Position numbers and translations under genes: made by a program. From the NCBI RefSeq assembly GCF_002803065.1, contig NZ_NNBL01000006.1, forward strand, positions 124,001 to 188,000: 64,000 bases of DNA. Reading direction: 5' to 3'. The notes under the pieces are model-generated. The model ran no database searches and was not told the origin of the DNA. It saw nothing but the letters and a program-made list of their open reading frames with translations. Positions 34,864 to 42,484 of this stretch are shown here, in pieces. This DNA is from Streptomyces sp. CB01635 (GTDB taxonomy: Bacteria; Actinomycetota; Actinomycetes; Streptomycetales; Streptomycetaceae). How positions within the stretch are numbered: position 1 is the first letter of the stretch; every line of letters starts with the position of its first letter.

Positions 34864-34975
34864 GAGCGGAAACGGCGCACGGGCGCCCGCCAAGGGGCGC
34901 GGGGAACCGCGCGCCGGCCAGCAGTCAAAGGACGCGACACGGGCCCCCAGGGCCCCCGCCGCACAAAGAAACCCG

Positions 34976-35503
34976 TCAGCCAAGCCCACCCCGGGCCCGG
35001 CGCCGAGCCGCAAGCATCGCATCCACCGAAAACACCGAAGCCCCCGCAAGCACCAGCGGCAGCCAAGCCATCAGATAGGCAAGATCGTTACCGAGGTAAT
35101 ACGGCTCGGTGGCCCAGCTCACCGTCAGCCACAGGCTGAGCGAGATCAGCATGCCGCCCACGGCGGCGAGCCGGGCGAGCAGACCGATCAACGTGCCGAT
35201 GCCGACGGCCAGTTCGCCGAAGGCGATCGCGTATCCGAAGCCGGTCGGGCTCTTGAGCGCCAGGTCGACCATGGCGGGAATGGCGGAGATGTCCCGCACT
35301 CCGCGCATCTGCTCGCCGATCGACCCCGATCCGGTGGCGTGGAAGAACGCGCTGTCGGTCAGCTTGTCGAGCCCCGCATAGATGAAGGTGACGCCGAGGA
35401 AGATCCGCAAGGGAAGGAGTGCAAACCGTTGGGCGTTGTCCCGCCAGCTGCCCCTGCCGTTGACGTAATCGGTATGGATGTCCGTCCGCATGCCATGAGT
35501 CAT
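34976..35503 (-). CDS. DoxX family membrane protein
   Basis: A 175-residue protein of four transmembrane helices, with the DoxX N-terminal signature LLPLRIFLGVTFIYAGLDKL and an internal GYAIAFGELAVGIGTLIGLL segment. DoxX-family proteins are quinone-linked or redox-associated membrane subunits; in mycobacteria one works with superoxide dismutase and a thiosulfate sulfurtransferase. No such partner is adjacent here. ATG 35503 is preferred; ATG 35491 is possible. Confidence 0.88.
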   Translation of the reverse strand: MTHGMRTDIHTDYVNGRGSWRDNAQRFALLPLRIFLGVTFIYAGLDKLTDSAFFHATGSGSIGEQMRGVRDISAIPAMVDLALKSPTGFGYAIAFGELAVGIGTLIGLLARLAAVGGMLISLSLWLTVSWATEPYYLGNDLAYLMAWLPLVLAGASVFSVDAMLAARRRARGGLG

Positions 35504-35628
35504 CGCCCGTCCGCCGCCTCTCCCACCCGCATCAGTGCCCGCAAAATTGCCCGTCACCAGACCTTACGTACGAGCGGGCGCGACCGTTCAGTAACGTTCA
35601 GCTATTGCCGCAGGCCGGACGCGGGCAC

Positions 35629-36915
35629 TCAGTCCGAGACGTCGATCGCGCACCGGTTCGTCTCCACGCCCGCCGCGGTGACGACCTGGACGTCGACCCG
35701 CCCCGGCTCGACGTCCACGGGGACCGGGACCGTCAGGGTCGAGTCGGTGGGGTTGGTGAAACCGCCCTGAACCGGGACGAGAGGCACATGGACGTGCACG
35801 GGACCGATGCGGACGACCATCCGGGAGAGCCGGTCCGCGGTGGCCGCGCCCGGCGGCACGAAGCCGGCCCCGCGGATCTCGATGTCGTCGCCGGTGCGGA
35901 TCGGCGCGTCCAGGTCCCCGGCCTCACGGGACCGCACGACCGAAAGGATCACGGGCCGGCCGCCCTCCGCGTACTTGGCCGCGAGGTAGGTGGCTGCCGA
36001 GACCAGGACCAGCAGGGCGAGGCCCCATGGCAGATCGGGCAGCTGTCCGGGGCGGCGGGCGAGGCGCGCCGCTACGAAGACGAGCGCGACGGCCGAGATC
36101 AGCACGTACTGGATGTCGGCGAAGGTGCCGCGTCCGGAGTCGTCCGTGAGCAGGTCGGCGGCGCGCGGCCGGTCCGCGCGCACCTTCTGCAGGCGCTGGC
36201 CCAGCACGCGCATCCACACGACCCGCCGCACCAGGACGGCGACCCCGCAGACGACGGCGAGGACGGTCACGACCCCGGCGCCCCGGGCGAGTTCCAGGCC
36301 GGAGATCAGCGCGTCCCGTTCGCGGTGGCCAGAAGCGCCGGCCAGCTCGCCCGCCAGGACGAGCACCGCGTAGACCACGACGAGGACCCAGCAGGCGGCG
36401 ACGGCTCGGGAGGTGGACAGGCGGTTGTCCTCGCCGACGACCGGGGCGAGCACCCCGCCGGCCGCCCGGTGGACGTAGGCCGCGCCGGTCAGGAGGCCGC
36501 TCACGACGACCGCCGCGAGCAGTCCCGCCGTGCGCGCCGACGTCCAGCCCGCGCCGATCGCCGTGAGCGCCTGCACGATCAGGAGCAGCGCGCACCCGCC
36601 CCACACCACGCCGACCGTGCGCGGCCACAGCCCGGCGAGCCACGCGTCGCCCTCGGCGCGCCCGCGATCGGCCATGCCCCGCGCGGACTGGGTCAGCTCG
36701 TCCGAGACCCACTGACGGGACGCGCCCGCCGAGTGCGCGACGGCAGCGGGCAGCCCCTGCCCGGCCGCCAGTTCGTCCCGTTTCGCAAGGAACGCGGCCA
36801 CGGCCCTGCGGTGCCCTTCGCGCGCCCCGTGCGGGCAGTCGCCGCAGGTGCAGCCCCCGCTGTGCGTTCCCTCTCGCGCCTCCTGGACCGCCACCCGGTA
36901 CGCCCGCCTTCCCAT
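35629..36915 (-). CDS. Polytopic membrane protein with Cys-rich N-terminus and TIG-like C-terminus
   Basis: A 428-residue protein of unknown function. The N-terminal cytoplasmic part holds a compact Cys cluster, GGCTCGDCPHG (Cys at about 22, 24 and 27), that could bind a metal. Seven or eight hydrophobic helices follow between about 100 and 315. The C-terminal 110 residues are beta-rich, with GDDIEIRGAGFVPPG, a pattern seen in IPT/TIG Ig-like domains, and end in a segment with a single Cys. Upstream of DoxX on the same strand, with a 125-bp gap. It could be an envelope sensor or channel; nothing visible decides this. Confidence 0.65.
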   Translation of the reverse strand: MGRRAYRVAVQEAREGTHSGGCTCGDCPHGAREGHRRAVAAFLAKRDELAAGQGLPAAVAHSAGASRQWVSDELTQSARGMADRGRAEGDAWLAGLWPRTVGVVWGGCALLLIVQALTAIGAGWTSARTAGLLAAVVVSGLLTGAAYVHRAAGGVLAPVVGEDNRLSTSRAVAACWVLVVVYAVLVLAGELAGASGHRERDALISGLELARGAGVVTVLAVVCGVAVLVRRVVWMRVLGQRLQKVRADRPRAADLLTDDSGRGTFADIQYVLISAVALVFVAARLARRPGQLPDLPWGLALLVLVSAATYLAAKYAEGGRPVILSVVRSREAGDLDAPIRTGDDIEIRGAGFVPPGAATADRLSRMVVRIGPVHVHVPLVPVQGGFTNPTDSTLTVPVPVDVEPGRVDVQVVTAAGVETNRCAIDVSD

Positions 36916-37153
36916 CCGGAGCCCGCCCGACCCGAACGGCCTCGCGTCAACTTCCGTGTAATGACTGGGAATTGTGCCGTACGCCAGGCCGTCCAGGGCC
37001 GCCAGGTCCGGTCAGAGGGGGTGAACAGTGAACGCCGGTGTTGACCCCCCGAGGCCACAGCCCCCGCCTCGAGGACGACGGCCCCGGCTCAAGGCACCGC
37101 TGCCCCGACTCGAGACGGCGCCGCCCCGGCTCAGGACGACACCAGCCCTCCGC
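36916..37153. other. Intergenic region with 21-bp repeats
   Basis: 238 bp between the Cys-cluster membrane protein gene and the class II aldolase gene. Its right half is the 21-bp repeat array at 37060-37143. A frame through the repeats on the plus strand is Pro/Arg-rich and lacks a ribosome-binding site. Confidence 0.6.
37060..37143 (+). repeat. Four degenerate 21-bp tandem repeats
   Basis: Units 37060-37080, 37081-37101, 37102-37122 and 37123-37143 share GCCCCGGCTC followed by a variable (G)AGGACGACG-like half. The array abuts the 3' end of the aldolase gene. Confidence 0.75.
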
Positions 37154-37945
37154 TCAGGACAGCAGGTCCGGCTCCGCGCTGCTGATCTCCTGCCACAGGG
37201 GCTGATGATTGATCCACGCCACCAGGTCGCCGCCCAGCTGATCCCGTGACGCCACGGCCTGGCGGTGGTCGATCAGAATCGGGCGACCCGCGGCCCGCGC
37301 CGCGAGCTGCACCTGGCAGGAGCGCTCCATCGACAGGAACCACCACGCGGCCGAGTCGACGGACTCGCCCACGGTGAGCAGCCCGTGGTTGCGCAGGATG
37401 AGCGCCTTGTACGAGCCGAGCGCGGCCGCGATCCGCCGCCCCTCGTCCGGGTCCACGGCCACGCCGGTGTACTCGTCGAGCAGCGCGTGGTCCTCGTAGA
37501 AGGCGCACGCCTCCTGGGTGATCGGGTCGAGCAGATCGCCGAGCGTGGACAGCGCCCGCCCGTACAGCGAGTGGCAGTGCGCGACGGCGACCACGTCGGG
37601 CCGCGCCCGGTGGACCTGGGCATGGACGGTGAACGCGGCCTGGTTCACATGGCGGCGGCCCTCGACGACCTGCCCGTCCCCGTTGGCGAGGACCAGGTCG
37701 GACACGGTGACGTGCTTGAACGGCATCCCGAAGGGATTCACCCAGTAGCAGTCGTCGTACTCCGGGTCCCGCACCGTGATGTGCCCCGACACCCCGTCCT
37801 CGTAGCCGAGACGCCCGAAGATGCGCAGCGCGCCCGCGAGCCGCTCCATGCGGTGCCGACGCTCGTCGGCCGGGGAGCCATGGATGGGGGGCATCGCGAA
37901 CTGGAGGTGTTCGGTGGGGACCGGCGGCGGCGTCTGCGTGGACAT
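37154..37945 (-). CDS. Class II aldolase/adducin family protein
   Basis: A 263-residue cytoplasmic protein of the AraD/FucA fold. The zinc-binding histidines are suggested by VAHCHSLYGRAL (HxH) and LRNHGLLTVGESV. The pattern DGVSGHITVRDPE near the N-terminus is typical of the adducin-like branch. Classical members cleave sugar phosphates such as fuculose-1-P or ribulose-5-P, but this branch is of uncertain substrate. Start ATG 37945 with GGAGG about 13 nt upstream. Stands alone, divergent from the PPOX-family gene. Confidence 0.87.
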   Translation of the reverse strand: MSTQTPPPVPTEHLQFAMPPIHGSPADERRHRMERLAGALRIFGRLGYEDGVSGHITVRDPEYDDCYWVNPFGMPFKHVTVSDLVLANGDGQVVEGRRHVNQAAFTVHAQVHRARPDVVAVAHCHSLYGRALSTLGDLLDPITQEACAFYEDHALLDEYTGVAVDPDEGRRIAAALGSYKALILRNHGLLTVGESVDSAAWWFLSMERSCQVQLAARAAGRPILIDHRQAVASRDQLGGDLVAWINHQPLWQEISSAEPDLLS

Positions 37946-38075
37946 GGAGCGGAAGTTACCTCCGGGGAGCGCAGGAGGACAGAGGCGGGCGGTGAAGAGA
38001 GTGCGCCGAACTCGTCGCGGGCGGCGCCGCGCATACCGGACAGCAGGTGTCGGGTATCCGCGCCAGACTCGGCGT

Positions 38076-38558
38076 ATGACGTCGAACTGGGCCACCTTCA
38101 CCACGGCCGAACCGGACCTCGCCAAGACGGTCGAGGAGCGCTTCGGTCGGTTCCAGCACCACATCCTGGCAACCCTCCGCAAGGACGGCTCGCCGCGCAC
38201 GAGCGGACTGGAGGTGCGGTTCCTGCACGGGGAGTTCTGGCTCGGCATGATGCCGGGCTCGCTCAAGGCGCGCGATCTGCTCCGGGACCCGCGCTTCGCC
38301 GTCCAGGCCAACCCGGGCGACGGCACCGGAATGGGCGGCGGGGACGTACGGATCTCGGGACGGGCGCTGCTGGTCGATGACCCCGAGGTCATCGCCTCGT
38401 ACACGGACTCGGTCCAGGTCCCCGACCCGGACGACTTCCACCTCTTCCGCACCGAGCTGACCGAGGTCACCCGCACCTTCATCGAGGACGAGAAATACCT
38501 GGTCGTACAGGTGTGGAAGCCGGGCGGCGAGCCAGTACGCACCCTGAAGCGCACCTGA
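38076..38558 (+). CDS. PPOX-class flavin/F420-binding protein
   Basis: A 160-residue single-domain protein of the pyridoxamine-5'-phosphate-oxidase-like split-barrel fold. Features are HHILATLRKDGSPRTSGLEV at the first strands, MMPGSLKARDLLRDPRFAV and a C-terminal YLVVQVWKPGG. Actinobacterial relatives use F420 or FMN as reductases or cofactor-binding proteins. The exact cofactor cannot be told here. Start ATG 38076; no strong ribosome-binding site, so a leaderless mRNA is possible. Confidence 0.82.
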   Translation: MTSNWATFTTAEPDLAKTVEERFGRFQHHILATLRKDGSPRTSGLEVRFLHGEFWLGMMPGSLKARDLLRDPRFAVQANPGDGTGMGGGDVRISGRALLVDDPEVIASYTDSVQVPDPDDFHLFRTELTEVTRTFIEDEKYLVVQVWKPGGEPVRTLKRT

Positions 38559-38574
38559 GCCGCCCCACAGACAT

Positions 38575-38615
38575 GAAGGCGCCGCCCACTCCATTCGGCA
38601 GTGGGCGGCGCCTTC
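38575..38615. terminator. Bidirectional terminator between PPOX gene and guaA
   Basis: A perfect 16-bp inverted repeat (38575-38590 / 38600-38615) with a 9-nt loop, between convergent genes and 22 bp from the guaA stop. Confidence 0.88.
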
Positions 38616-38636
38616 ACACACGGTGTCGGGGAGCGA

Positions 38637-40223
38637 CTACTCCCACTCGATGGTGCCCGGCGGCTTGCTCGTCACGTCGAGCACGACGCGGTTGACGTCC
38701 GCGACCTCGTTCGTGATGCGGGTCGAGATCTTCGCCAGGACGTCGTACGGCATGCGCGTCCAGTCCGCCGTCATGGCGTCCTCGGAGGAGACGGGGCGCA
38801 GGACGATCGGGTGGCCGTAGGTGCGGCCGTCGCCCTGGACGCCGACGCTGCGGACGTCCGCGAGCAGGACGACCGGGCACTGCCAGATGTCACGGTCGAG
38901 ACCGGCCGCCGTCAGCTCCTCGCGGGCGATGGCGTCGGCCTCGCGCAGCAGGTCGAGCCGGTCCTTGGTGACCTCGCCGACGATGCGGATACCGAGGCCG
39001 GGGCCCGGGAACGGCTGGCGCTGGACGATCTCGTCCGGCAGGCCGAGCTCGGCGCCGACCATGCGCACCTCGTCCTTGAAGAGCTGGCGCAGCGGCTCGA
39101 CGAGCGCGAACTCCAGGTCCTCGGGGAGGCCGCCCACGTTGTGGTGGGACTTGATGTTCGCCGTGCCGGTGCCGCCGCCGGACTCGACGACGTCCGGGTA
39201 GAGCGTGCCCTGGACCAGGAACGCGACGTCCTCGCCGTCGGCCGCGCCCTCGGCGACGATCTCCGCCTGCGCCTGCTCGAAGACGCGGATGAACTCGCGG
39301 CCGATGATCTTCCGCTTGGTCTCGGGGTCGGAGACCCCGGCCAGCGCGTCCAGGAAGCGCTGGCTCGCGTCGACGACCTTGAGGTTCGCGCCGGTCGCGG
39401 CCACGAAGTCCTTCTCGACCTGCTCGGTCTCGCCCTTGCGCATCAGGCCGTGGTCGACGTACACGCAGGTCAGCTGGGATCCGATGGCCTTCTGCACGAG
39501 GGCCGCGGCCACCGCGGAGTCGACGCCGCCGGACAGGCCGCAGATCGCGCGCTTGGTGCCGACCTGCTCGCGGATCGCGGCGACCTGCTCCTCGATCACG
39601 TTGCCCGTGGTCCAGGTCGGCTCGATGCCGGCGCCCCGGTAGAGGAAGTGCTCGAGGACCTGCTGGCCGTACGTGGAGTGCATGACCTCGGGGTGGTACT
39701 GCACGCCGTACAGCTTCTTGGCGTCGTTCTCGAAGGCCGCGACCGGTACGACGTCCGTGGACGCGGTGACGGTGAAGCCCTCGGGCGCGGCCGAGCAGGC
39801 GTCGCCGTGCGACATCCACACGGACTGCTCGGCCGGGGTGCCCTCGAAGAGGGTGGAGCCGGGGCGGGAGACGGTCAGCGGCGTGCGGCCGTACTCACGG
39901 GCGCCGTTGTCGTCGACGGTGCCGCCGAGGGTCGTGGCCATCAGCTGGAAGCCGTAGCACATGCCGAAGACGGGGACGCCGGCCTCGAAGATGGCGCGGT
40001 CCAGGCGCGGGGCACCCTCCGCGTACACGGACGAGGGGCCGCCGGAGAGGATGATCGCCTTCGGGTTCTTGGCGAGCATCTCCTCGACCGGCATGGTGCT
40101 CGGCACGATCTCGCTGTAGACGCGGGCCTCGCGGACGCGGCGGGCGATGAGCTGGGCGTACTGCGCACCAAAGTCGACGACCAGAACGGTGTCAGGGGCG
40201 GCAGCGGGGGACGCTGATGGCAC
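38637..40223 (-). CDS. guaA: GMP synthase (glutamine-hydrolysing) GuaA
   Basis: Converts XMP to GMP using glutamine and ATP, the last step of GMP synthesis. 528 residues from GTG 40223, with GGAAGG 8 nt upstream. The class I amidotransferase domain (1-200) has the nucleophile Cys in PVFGMCYGFQLM (about 89) and the His/Glu pair in GVQYHPEVMHS. The ATP-pyrophosphatase P-loop is CGLSGGVDSAVAAAL. The C-terminal dimerisation domain ends in NRVVLDVTSKPPGTIEWE, the invariant GuaA terminus. The substrate XMP is supplied by GuaB, partly encoded at the right end of the window. Confidence 0.98.
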   Translation of the reverse strand: MPSASPAAAPDTVLVVDFGAQYAQLIARRVREARVYSEIVPSTMPVEEMLAKNPKAIILSGGPSSVYAEGAPRLDRAIFEAGVPVFGMCYGFQLMATTLGGTVDDNGAREYGRTPLTVSRPGSTLFEGTPAEQSVWMSHGDACSAAPEGFTVTASTDVVPVAAFENDAKKLYGVQYHPEVMHSTYGQQVLEHFLYRGAGIEPTWTTGNVIEEQVAAIREQVGTKRAICGLSGGVDSAVAAALVQKAIGSQLTCVYVDHGLMRKGETEQVEKDFVAATGANLKVVDASQRFLDALAGVSDPETKRKIIGREFIRVFEQAQAEIVAEGAADGEDVAFLVQGTLYPDVVESGGGTGTANIKSHHNVGGLPEDLEFALVEPLRQLFKDEVRMVGAELGLPDEIVQRQPFPGPGLGIRIVGEVTKDRLDLLREADAIAREELTAAGLDRDIWQCPVVLLADVRSVGVQGDGRTYGHPIVLRPVSSEDAMTADWTRMPYDVLAKISTRITNEVADVNRVVLDVTSKPPGTIEWE

Positions 40224-40355
40224 GGCGGCGGCCTTCCGGCGGTGGAACACGAGCAGGGGTCTGTTTTGTCGATTCTAACGGGCCCGGACGGACACTCTTC
40301 GTCTCATCCCACGGACGCGGTGGCCGGGGCCACCGGGCCGGGGCATACTGGTCTT

Positions 40356-40430
40356 GTGACCAAGCACCGCATCGACTTCCTCTTTACCTATGGCAACCGG
40401 CCCGCCGGCTGCCGAGGTCGAGCTGCTTGA
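40356..40430 (+). CDS. Possible 24-residue leader peptide before chorismate mutase
   Basis: GTG ACC AAG CAC CGC... encodes 24 residues, including IDFLFTYGN, and ends in TGA. It contains Phe-Leu-Phe-Thr-Tyr with TTT and TAT codons that are rare in this genome. A -10-like CATACT (40344-40349) lies 7 nt before the GTG, so it could be leaderless. A 12-bp terminator-like hairpin follows 24 bp downstream. The layout is that of an aromatic-amino-acid attenuator, but only two Phe and one Tyr are present, so this remains a hypothesis. Confidence 0.4.
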   Translation: MTKHRIDFLFTYGNRPAGCRGRAA

Positions 40431-40453
40431 TCACCTGACAAGCGACTTACCGG

Positions 40454-40482
40454 GCGCCCCGGGCCGACAAGGCCCGGGGCGC
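40454..40482 (+). terminator. Terminator-like hairpin ahead of chorismate mutase (possible attenuator)
   Basis: A perfect 12-bp stem, GCGCCCCGGGCC (40454-40465) with its complement (40471-40482), loop GACAA, then TCTGTC. CGGCCCG at 40398-40404, inside the leader-peptide frame, can pair with CGGGCCG at 40460-40466 and would compete with this stem. Confidence 0.65.
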
Positions 40483-40544
40483 TCTGTCATCTCCGGTCCT
40501 TGCCACTCCAGGACACCCGTCCCCATACGACGAGGAGCCCCAAG

Positions 40545-40838
40545 ATGACCACCACCGCGACCCCCAGCGAAAAGACCGGCGCCCACACCTCCGAAGCCGC
40601 CGACGTGATCACCGGCGCCCGCGAGCGCATCGACTCGCTCGACGACCGGATCATCGGCCTGATCCAGGAACGGATGGCCGTCTCGGCCGTCATCCAGGAG
40701 GCGCGCATCACCTCCGGCGGGCGCCGCGTGAACCTGGCGCGCGAGCTGGAGGTCCTCGGCCACTACAGGGACGCCCTCGGCAAGCCCGGCACCGGCCTCG
40801 CGATGACGCTCCTGGAGCTGTGCCGGGGCCGGGTCTGA
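40545..40838 (+). CDS. Chorismate mutase, AroQ class
   Basis: A 97-residue all-helical enzyme converting chorismate to prephenate for Phe/Tyr synthesis. It has the AroQ signature RERIDSLDDRIIGLIQERMA, then SAVIQEAR and VNLARELEVL. The Arg/Lys positions that bind the chorismate carboxylates are present. Start ATG 40545 with GAGGAG 9 nt upstream. There is no fused dehydratase or dehydrogenase domain, as in other monofunctional actinobacterial mutases. Preceded by a possible leader peptide and hairpin. Confidence 0.92.
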   Translation: MTTTATPSEKTGAHTSEAADVITGARERIDSLDDRIIGLIQERMAVSAVIQEARITSGGRRVNLARELEVLGHYRDALGKPGTGLAMTLLELCRGRV

Positions 40839-41132
40839 GGCCTACTCGACGCACCCACGTTCGGATCCGCTCTCACCCGTACGGCGCGTGACCGGTGCGC
40901 GGCACCCTTCGTTGGTCCCGATGTCCGTGCCAGCCAGGGGCGGGCCCGCTCAATCCACGCGTGGCTCCGCTGGAGCGATGAGACGTAGGGATCCATGCCG
41001 TACGTCGTGGGACCTCGCTCCAGCGTTTGTGACCGGACGGCAGGGGACAGCAGCCCGGTCACCCAAGAGAACGACCGGTCCCGGGGACGCCCGGGGCCGG
41101 TCGGCCTCCCAGCAGAACCCTTTCGCCCCTGT

Positions 41133-41157
41133 GGTCGAAACGGTCGGTCGAAACGGT
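41133..41157 (+). repeat. Direct repeat GGTCGAAACGGT x2
   Basis: GGTCGAAACGGT at 41133-41144 and again at 41146-41157, one base apart (13-bp period). It could be an operator or part of an RNA; it is not in a gene. Confidence 0.7.
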
Positions 41158-41265
41158 TGCGCGCACGACAGACCCGCGAGCACGATACGGAGAAACCCCC
41201 ACACCCCACAGAGCCCCAAGTCCCGGGCTTCACAAGTGAATTGCCGCAGGCCCGCCCCATCCGCG

Positions 41266-41365
41266 CGCCACCGCGCGCCGGGGTGGCGACCCCTGGCAGA
41301 CCCGCACCAGCGGCGCAACCCCCCGGCGCCGCTCCCCGGCACCGACGCCGCCCTGGCGTCGGTGC
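41266..41365 (+). ncRNA. Candidate structured RNA: three tandem stem-loops
   Basis: Stems CGCCACC/GGTGGCG (41266-41272 / 41282-41288), AGCGGCGC/GCGCCGCT (41309-41316 / 41326-41333) with loop AACCCCCCG, and GCACCGACGCC/GGCGTCGGTGC (41339-41349 / 41355-41365). The C-run loop recalls the actinobacterial 6C RNA, but only one C-loop is seen here. Strand and expression are unknown. Confidence 0.3.
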
Positions 41366-41373
41366 TGAAGGCC

Positions 41374-41405
41374 AAGGGCCCCGCGGACGTGTCCGCGGGG
41401 CCCTT
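41374..41405 (-). terminator. Terminator of the lipoprotein gene
   Basis: A 32-bp near-continuous palindrome (arms 41374-41388 and 41391-41405), about 50 bp past the lipoprotein stop at 41456. Confidence 0.8.
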
Positions 41406-41455
41406 CGCTGTGCTCACCGAGCCAAGCCGAACCTGCCCGGTCCGGACAGCCGAGG

Positions 41456-42184
41456 TCAGACGGTCTTCTCCAGCTTCGCGAGCTGCGCGTCGACGATCAC
41501 CTGCGGCACGTCGGTCTTGCTCGAGTCCAGCATGTTCATGGTGTAGAAGGCCACGACCGTCGAGCCGCTGCGCACCACGGTGAAGGTCATCGGGACCTTG
41601 TCGCCGTCGATGACACCCTTCACGTCGTACGAGACCGCCTCGTCGCCCGCGTCGGGCGCGGGCCGCTCCTTGACGCCGCTGTACTTGTAGTCGACGTGCT
41701 CGTACGCGGTGCAGCTCTTCGAGGCCGTGCGCAGGTCCTTCATGACCTTGGCGGCGTCGGCACCGTCGTGCGCGAGCAGCGCCAGCGAGGTCACCTTGGG
41801 GTCGAGCTCGTCCGTCGCCATGAGCGTGCGCACGACCCGGTCCTTCGCCGTCGGCTGGGTCGAGAACATGAACATGTCGGCGAGCGGCTGGCACGAGGCC
41901 GGCTTCGCGGCGACGCTCTCGGTCGGCGGCAGGTCGTCCTTGCCCACCTTCTCGACCTTGTAGCCCTTGACGTCGCCCGTGGCGACGACGGCCTTCTCCA
42001 GCTCGGCCGCCGTGAGCGCCTTCGCGCCCTCCTCGGCGGGCTTCGCGGGCGCCGTGGTCTTCTCCGAAGCGGCCGGCTTCTTGGCGTCGTCGGTGGTCTC
42101 GGAGGACCCCCCGCACGCCGTCGTCACGCCCAGGGCCGCGACCACGGCAGCGGCCGCCACGGCACGTCTCACACCTGACTTCAC
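41456..42184 (-). CDS. Putative lipoprotein of unknown function
   Basis: A 242-residue exported lipoprotein. The signal sequence MKSGVRRAVAAAAVVAALGV leads to a lipobox TTAC|GG with Cys24 as the lipidation site. A Lys/Glu/Thr/Pro-rich spacer (about 25-60) follows. The globular domain (about 60-242) has a single strand-rich fold with two Cys, CQPLADMF and SKSCTAYEH, that could form a disulfide; it resembles actinobacterial LpqN/PknH-sensor-like domains in size and Cys placement, by eye only. GTG 42184 is used, with GAAGGTGGG upstream. Confidence 0.82.
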   Translation of the reverse strand: MKSGVRRAVAAAAVVAALGVTTACGGSSETTDDAKKPAASEKTTAPAKPAEEGAKALTAAELEKAVVATGDVKGYKVEKVGKDDLPPTESVAAKPASCQPLADMFMFSTQPTAKDRVVRTLMATDELDPKVTSLALLAHDGADAAKVMKDLRTASKSCTAYEHVDYKYSGVKERPAPDAGDEAVSYDVKGVIDGDKVPMTFTVVRSGSTVVAFYTMNMLDSSKTDVPQVIVDAQLAKLEKTV

Positions 42185-42484
42185 ATTCCCACCTTCGTCC
42201 TCTGCGGCACGGGGCCACGCGTCGGCCCGTACCGAGGCGCCATCCAAGCCCGCCGCCAGCCCCCTTTGCCAGCGCTTTGCGTAACGATCGAAGATCGCCG
42301 CAAAGGTTGTACGGGGCGCTGGGTGACCCAGCTCACATAAGAATCGTGTGAGGTCGAGGGCAACCATTTCACGGGGTTGCCGGTCACTTGTGCGGAACCA
42401 ACGGCCACACCCGCGACCCCACAACGCGGAGGCCTCCCAGCTCGTACTGCGCCGCAGCAGTACGCCGGACTTTCCGAGGTCTTC
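42185..42484. promoter_or_regulatory. Divergent promoter region with several palindromes
   Basis: Between the lipoprotein and sortase-substrate genes lie CGATC-gaa-GATCG (42285-42297), TGGGTgACCCA (42320-42330), CTCACA/TGTGAG (42332-42337 / 42347-42352, CRP-like spacing) and GGCAACC/GGTTGCC (42359-42365 / 42375-42381). Four palindromes in 100 bp suggest operators. No regulator is assigned. Confidence 0.45.

Larger units (their letters stand above)
40839..41455. other. 617-bp intergenic region with repeats and hairpins, no gene
   Basis: No supported coding sequence. It contains a 13-bp-period direct repeat (41133-41157), four consecutive stem-loops (41266-41405), and nothing else recognisable. 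Long open frames here reflect base composition only. Confidence 0.6.

Noticed and set aside
41266..41365. A 6C RNA gene
   Set aside because: Only one loop has a run of six C. The 6C motif needs two such hairpins, and from memory the Streptomyces 6C locus lies elsewhere.
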